Below are positions 60,149 through 64,000 of a stretch of DNA of 64,000 bases, in pieces. The number at the start of each line of letters is the position of its first letter. The first letter of the stretch is position 1. The translations under genes and the position numbers were made by a program. The stretch covers positions 1,860,001 through 1,924,000 of the forward strand of contig NZ_CP032550.1 of assembly GCF_009735645.1 (NCBI RefSeq), read 5' to 3'. This stretch comes from Microbacterium oryzae (lineage in GTDB: Bacteria > Actinomycetota > Actinomycetes > Actinomycetales > Microbacteriaceae). Under the pieces are notes generated by a model, which saw only the letters and a program-made list of their open reading frames with translations, made no database searches and was not told where the DNA came from.

Positions 60149-61881
60149 TATGCGACCATCGGCGTCGAGCTGGCGAGCCGGAGACCGTTCGAGGCGAGCA
60201 GACCCTCGGCGCTCAGATACGCGAGTGCCTGCACGGTCTGGTTCGGGTTGTATCCGCCGTAGCTGACGAACTGGCCCCCGCCGACGGCGAACAGGCCGCG
60301 GCACTCGTGGACCTCGCCGTACACGTTCGTCACCGATGTCGCCGGGTCGAGACCCATGCGGTGCACACCCACGTCGTGGGTCGACAGGTGGTACGGCGGC
60401 CGCGGCGAGTCCATCCAGTACTCCGTCGCGCCCATCTCCTTCGCGATGCGCTCCTTGTACCGACCCATCAGAGTCACGGAGTTCGCGTCGTGGTCCTCCC
60501 AATCGTGCGTGATGCGCAGGGCCGGCTGACCCCAGCGGTCCTTGACCACCGGGTCCAGGTCCGCGTAGTGACGCGCGTAGGGGAAGTTGGTGGTCTGCGA
60601 GTACATGCGGTGCATGTGACGGTACTTGTCGCGCATCCAGTGCTTGAACTCGAGGCCGAACTTCGCGACGCCCGGGTTGATGTTGTGATACGCCTCGATC
60701 GGCTGAAGGTCACCGGTGACGCTGATGATCGGCGATCCCCACAGCACACCGAGGTCGTTGTCGGGAACGAGCTCGGAGGTGTAGTCGTCGATCGCGCTGG
60801 ACGCGTTGAACGTCCCCATGAACGGGTTGGTGACCTCCGGCAGCACCGAGGTGAACCAGCCGAAATTGTGCGTCATGAAGTGCTGACCGACCTGACCGTT
60901 CGAATTGATGCCGGAGATGAGCATCAGCCGAACGTTCTCGAGCGCGTACGCCGTCAGCACGACGGTGTTCGAGAACACGTCGTGCGTCTCGCCGAGCGCG
61001 TCGACGTAGGTCACCCCGCGCACTTCGCGCCCGTCGGGAGAGCGGTTGATGCGCAGCACCCGGCTGCGCGCGCGGAGCTCGAGGTTGCCCGTGGCCTTGG
61101 CCGCGGGCACCGACGTCACCTGTGTCGTGGACTTCGCCTTCACATGGCACGGGAAGCCATGGCAGAACCCGCAGTTAACGCAGGCAGGACGACCCCGATA
61201 CTCCTCGGAGTTGATGGCGAGGGGCTGACGGAACGGATGCAAGCCGAGGCGCTCCGTCGCCGCCACCCACGGCACGTCTCCCGGCCCCTGTGCGACAGGC
61301 GGCATCGGGTAATCGCGCTCACGGGGCGGGTCGAAGGGATTTCCGCCCTCCTGGAGCACGCCCCCGACGTTCCCTGCCCGCCCGGAGAGGCCCTGCTCCT
61401 GCTCGACCCGCTCGTAGTAGGGCTCGAGGTCGGCATAGCTGATCGGCCAGTCGGCGAGCGAGGACCCCTCCGGCAGCGCGGCCTCCCCAAACCTCTCCGC
61501 GATGGCCGACCGCATCCGGAAATCCGCCTCGCGGAACCGGTACGCGGCGCATCCCCAGTGCAGGGTCCCGCCCCCCGTGCCGATCGAGGGCAGGCCGTAG
61601 AGCGGCTCGTCGGTGCCGAGCGCGCCCGCCGACCAGGGCAGTACACGCGCGGTCGACGATTCGTTCGGACGCCACGTAACAGGATCGACGTTCACGCCGG
61701 CCACGATCGCCCCGCGCTGGTAGTAGCGCAGTTCGTCCTGCTTGACCATGAAGTCCTCCTGCGTGTAGTCAGGACCCTTCTCGAGTGCCAGCACGTGTGC
61801 ACCGGCCTTGGTCAGCTGCTCGGCGATGATTCCTCCGGCCGAACCCATTCCGACGATGATCGCGTCGTATTCCGCTCTCAT
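60148..61881 (-). CDS. GMC-family FAD oxidoreductase (glucoside 3-dehydrogenase / C-glycoside oxidase type)
   Basis: The 577-residue flavoprotein has FAD site IIVGMGSAGG (8-17), GTGGGTLHWGCAA (101-113), a four-cysteine motif CVNCGFCHGFPC (Cys234, 237, 240, 245) and the catalytic HRMG and YNPNQTVQA region. The cysteines are usual in GMC enzymes that work with a Gluconate_2-dh3 subunit. It overlaps that subunit's gene by 4 bp. It probably oxidises the C3 hydroxyl of a sugar or glycoside; substrate and electron acceptor are inferred. Confidence 0.88.
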   Translation of the reverse strand: MRAEYDAIIVGMGSAGGIIAEQLTKAGAHVLALEKGPDYTQEDFMVKQDELRYYQRGAIVAGVNVDPVTWRPNESSTARVLPWSAGALGTDEPLYGLPSIGTGGGTLHWGCAAYRFREADFRMRSAIAERFGEAALPEGSSLADWPISYADLEPYYERVEQEQGLSGRAGNVGGVLQEGGNPFDPPRERDYPMPPVAQGPGDVPWVAATERLGLHPFRQPLAINSEEYRGRPACVNCGFCHGFPCHVKAKSTTQVTSVPAAKATGNLELRARSRVLRINRSPDGREVRGVTYVDALGETHDVFSNTVVLTAYALENVRLMLISGINSNGQVGQHFMTHNFGWFTSVLPEVTNPFMGTFNASSAIDDYTSELVPDNDLGVLWGSPIISVTGDLQPIEAYHNINPGVAKFGLEFKHWMRDKYRHMHRMYSQTTNFPYARHYADLDPVVKDRWGQPALRITHDWEDHDANSVTLMGRYKERIAKEMGATEYWMDSPRPPYHLSTHDVGVHRMGLDPATSVTNVYGEVHECRGLFAVGGGQFVSYGGYNPNQTVQALAYLSAEGLLASNGLRLASSTPMVA

Positions 61882-62432
61882 TTCATGCTTCCTATCCGGG
61901 AGTACAGATCCTTGACGGTGAGGATGGGGATGCTCGTAGAGTCCACCCCGGGGTGCATCTGCTCCGGCGTATACCCCCATTGCGCGCCGGGGAAGCCCAC
62001 CAGCTTCCAGCCCACGACGTCACGATTGCCGCCGTAGGCCGGATCGCCGAAGAACCCCTGCACAGTGTGTTCGCGGACGATGCGGTAGAACTGCCCGAGG
62101 AAGGCGTCCGGTCGAGCGCCGCTGAGCTCGTCGAGCTCTGCGATGACCGCGAGCTGCTGCTCGCCATCGAGGTCGAGATATGTGGCTCCCGCGGTCTCCA
62201 CGGCGAACGCCTCGAACTCCGCGAGCCCCTCCCGGTAGACCGGCTGAAGGTCGCGCATGAACCCCGACAACGCACGGTCGATGTACTCCGTGACCCCGGC
62301 TTCCCGCGCCCCCGGCGACCCCTCCTCGGAGGGGATGATGTGGCCGACGATCGCGTCGATGGTCGCGGCTTCCCGCGGATTCAGGAAGAGAAGGGCGAAG
62401 TCGGGGTGAAACGTCGACCTGGTCATCATCAC
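61878..62432 (-). CDS. Gluconate 2-dehydrogenase subunit 3 family protein
   Basis: The 184-residue small subunit pairs with the GMC flavoprotein. FLNPREAATIDAIVGHIIPSEEGSPGAREAGV, at about 17-48, is the conserved core (quoted here only as a span). Some members have a Tat signal for export of the complex; this one has none, so the complex is probably cytoplasmic. It overlaps the GMC gene by 4 bp (ATGA). Confidence 0.88.
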   Translation of the reverse strand: MMMTRSTFHPDFALLFLNPREAATIDAIVGHIIPSEEGSPGAREAGVTEYIDRALSGFMRDLQPVYREGLAEFEAFAVETAGATYLDLDGEQQLAVIAELDELSGARPDAFLGQFYRIVREHTVQGFFGDPAYGGNRDVVGWKLVGFPGAQWGYTPEQMHPGVDSTSIPILTVKDLYSRIGSMK

Positions 62433-62450
62433 TGCCTTTCGTCGTTCGGA

Positions 62451-63311
62451 CTACGCGCTTGGGTTCGCGCGGGCTGCCAGCTTCTGCTCGACGAGCGGAC
62501 GCAAGTACTCGATGGAGGTGCGCGCGTCTTCGTCGGGCTCGATGCCACGGCGGTGGAATCCGGTCTCCATCGTCAGGAACCCGTCGAACTCCACATCGAT
62601 CAGTGCGTCGATCAGGGACGGGAAGTCGCCCACACCAGACCCGGGGGGAAGCCGGTCGTTGTCGGAGATGTGGATGTGCTTGAGGTTCTCCCCCATCTTG
62701 TAGGCGTAGTCGCTCAAGACCTCCTTGTTGTACATGATGTGGAAGGTGTCGAACATGAGCTTCACGTTGGGGCGGTCGACGTCTTCCATCAGCTCAATCG
62801 CGTCGTCGGCGCTCATGCACAGGTTGGTGTCGTGCGAGGTCGGCTCGATCACGAGCGTCACCCCGGTGTGCGCGATCGCGTCGGCGACCTCGGTGAGAAC
62901 CTCGCGGCTCCACTTCCAGGCCTGACGACGCGTGGTGCCGAAGATGATCCAGCCGGGCAGGTAGATGAGGGTCTTGCCGCCCCACTGCGCGGTAATCTCG
63001 GCGAGCTCCTTATAGTGTTCCACCGTCGCGCGGCGCTCTTCGATGTACGGCGAGGCGGGGTTGTTCCCGGGCCCCCCGGACGGAGCGGGCAGCATGCTGG
63101 AGAGCTGGAGGCCGTGCTCGTCGAGGAGTTCCCGCACCTGCTTGCGCCGGTCTGCGCCGAGGTGCGGAGGGTAGGCGTGCGGCGCAGCGGCGCCGATCTC
63201 GATTCCGTCGTAGCCGAGTCCCGCGATGCGCTTGATCGTCTCGTCGAGGGTGTAGGCCGGAACCCAGACGAAGAAGCTGGAGTAGGCCCAGGTGTTGTAG
63301 GAGATCTTCAT
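62451..63311 (-). CDS. Sugar phosphate isomerase/epimerase (glycoside-type operon)
   Basis: The 286-residue TIM barrel begins MKISYNTWAYSSF. The metal ligands are clear: Glu in LVIEPTSH, Asp and His in MFDTFHIMY, His in HIHISDN, and Glu in LTMETGFH, as in ketose 3-epimerases and in the large subunits of C-glycoside deglycosidases. Placed beside a GMC oxidase, it may epimerise, hydrate or cleave the 3-keto intermediate. No small DUF6379-type deglycosidase subunit is seen here. Confidence 0.85.
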   Translation of the reverse strand: MKISYNTWAYSSFFVWVPAYTLDETIKRIAGLGYDGIEIGAAAPHAYPPHLGADRRKQVRELLDEHGLQLSSMLPAPSGGPGNNPASPYIEERRATVEHYKELAEITAQWGGKTLIYLPGWIIFGTTRRQAWKWSREVLTEVADAIAHTGVTLVIEPTSHDTNLCMSADDAIELMEDVDRPNVKLMFDTFHIMYNKEVLSDYAYKMGENLKHIHISDNDRLPPGSGVGDFPSLIDALIDVEFDGFLTMETGFHRRGIEPDEDARTSIEYLRPLVEQKLAARANPSA

Positions 63312-63377
63312 TGCGTGTGTCCTTTCAGGGAGAAGTGTGGGGCCGGACGCTCACCGACGCATCCTGCCCCGGCGCGA

Positions 63378-64000
63378 TCACTGGGGAGCGCGCCCCGTGT
63401 ACTCTTCGACGTTGTCGGCGTTGATGAGGGTCGAATCGAGCACGATGCGCTCGTCGATGGGCTCGCCGGCGCACAGCTTCGCGGCGGCGATGACCGACTC
63501 CTTCACGACGAGCGGGTATCCGACTGTCGCCGCGTACTCCCCCGCCTGAACGAGGTCGAGGGCGCCCGACTCTCCGTCGATCCCGTAGACCTTGATCTCG
63601 CCCTCGCGACCGGCCTCCTTGATGGCCTGGATGGCGCCGAAGGACATCTGGTCGTTGTGCGTGAAGACGGCGTCGATCTCGCCGGAGCCGTATCGCTGGA
63701 GGAAGTCCTCCATCACCTGCAGACCTTCGGCGCGATCGTAGTTCGCCGTCTGGGTGGCGATGATCTCGACGTTCGAGCCCTCGAGGGCCTGGCGGAATCC
63801 GTCACCGCGATCGATCGTCGGCGATGCGCCCAGGCTGCCCGCGAGTTCGACGACGCTAGCGCCGTCGGGGAAGTCGGCGACGATGGCCTCGCCGCTCACG
63901 ATTCCGGCCTCGACGTTGTCGGACCCGATGTAGGTCGACATCTCGGTGTCGACGGCGCGATCGGCCGCGATCACCTGGATGCCGGCGGCGGTCGCTCGGT
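63378..64000 (-). CDS. Sugar ABC transporter substrate-binding protein, C-terminal part
   Basis: About 205 residues of a Peripla_BP_4 domain continue past the window edge, so the N-terminus and signal are missing. FTHNDQMSFGAIQAIKEAG and KVYGIDGESG are the hinge and ligand-cleft segments of ribose-type binding proteins. It lies 66 bp upstream of the TIM-barrel gene on the same strand, so it is likely the uptake component for the glycoside-type operon. It differs clearly from the binding protein at 18490. Confidence 0.88.
   Translation of the reverse strand, partial: RATAAGIQVIAADRAVDTEMSTYIGSDNVEAGIVSGEAIVADFPDGASVVELAGSLGASPTIDRGDGFRQALEGSNVEIIATQTANYDRAEGLQVMEDFLQRYGSGEIDAVFTHNDQMSFGAIQAIKEAGREGEIKVYGIDGESGALDLVQAGEYAATVGYPLVVKESVIAAAKLCAGEPIDERIVLDSTLINADNVEEYTGRAPQ

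Overview
The window is a high-GC actinobacterial chromosome segment. The gene families (DUF6458, a DUF6421-like protein, a Cgl0159-type aldolase, a 47-residue acidic protein) and the short intergenic gaps fit a Microbacteriaceae genome, probably Microbacterium or a close relative. That placement is inferred from gene content, not from a marker gene.

Layout. 1-11.3 kb is mostly core metabolism and transport: a partial SDR, a CPA1 antiporter, a flavin oxidoreductase, pheA, pgm, an AI-2E family membrane protein and an AGCS symporter. A CoiA-like nuclease frame then sits between two diverged copies of the symporter 3' end plus terminator, next to tRNA-Arg(ACG). 11.4-34.5 kb is a large sugar/cyclitol locus. 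It holds a sugar-porter MFS transporter, an ABC importer, a LacI regulator, five Gfo/Idh/MocA dehydrogenases, four TIM-barrel isomerases/epimerases, and a recognisable myo-inositol pathway (iolC, a DKGP-aldolase-like gene, iolA, iolB, iolD, iolE-like, iolG, iolH-like). A divergent GntR/HutC regulator closes it. The inverted repeat TGTC-NN-GACA recurs at four intergenic positions in this locus and is the likely operator of that regulator. 34.5-55.9 kb is mixed core and accessory genes: a long GAPDH, an MFS/MarR pair, a MinD-like ATPase with a Pro/Ala linker, four 73-bp tandem hairpin repeats, a helicase, ltaE, a DUF6421-like gene, transporters, and a Ser/Thr kinase-lipoprotein pair followed by small acidic proteins. 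55.9-58.1 kb is an insertion-sequence pile-up: an intact IS3-family element between remnants of two unrelated elements. 58.1-64 kb is a second catabolic operon (Gfo/Idh/MocA dehydrogenase, SDR, GMC oxidoreductase with its Gluconate_2-dh3 partner, TIM-barrel epimerase, partial sugar-binding protein), which looks like oxidative catabolism of a sugar or glycoside.

How the parts work together. Inositol or a related polyol would enter through the ABC importer or the MFS porter. The IolG-type enzymes would oxidise it, the IolE-type enzyme dehydrate it, IolD open the ring, IolB isomerise, IolC phosphorylate and the aldolase cleave, with IolA making an acyl-CoA. The surplus of dehydrogenases and TIM-barrel enzymes suggests more than one substrate. 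The unusual features are the nuclease cassette, the 73-bp hairpin array, the shared operator system, and the second oxidative operon beside the insertion sequences.
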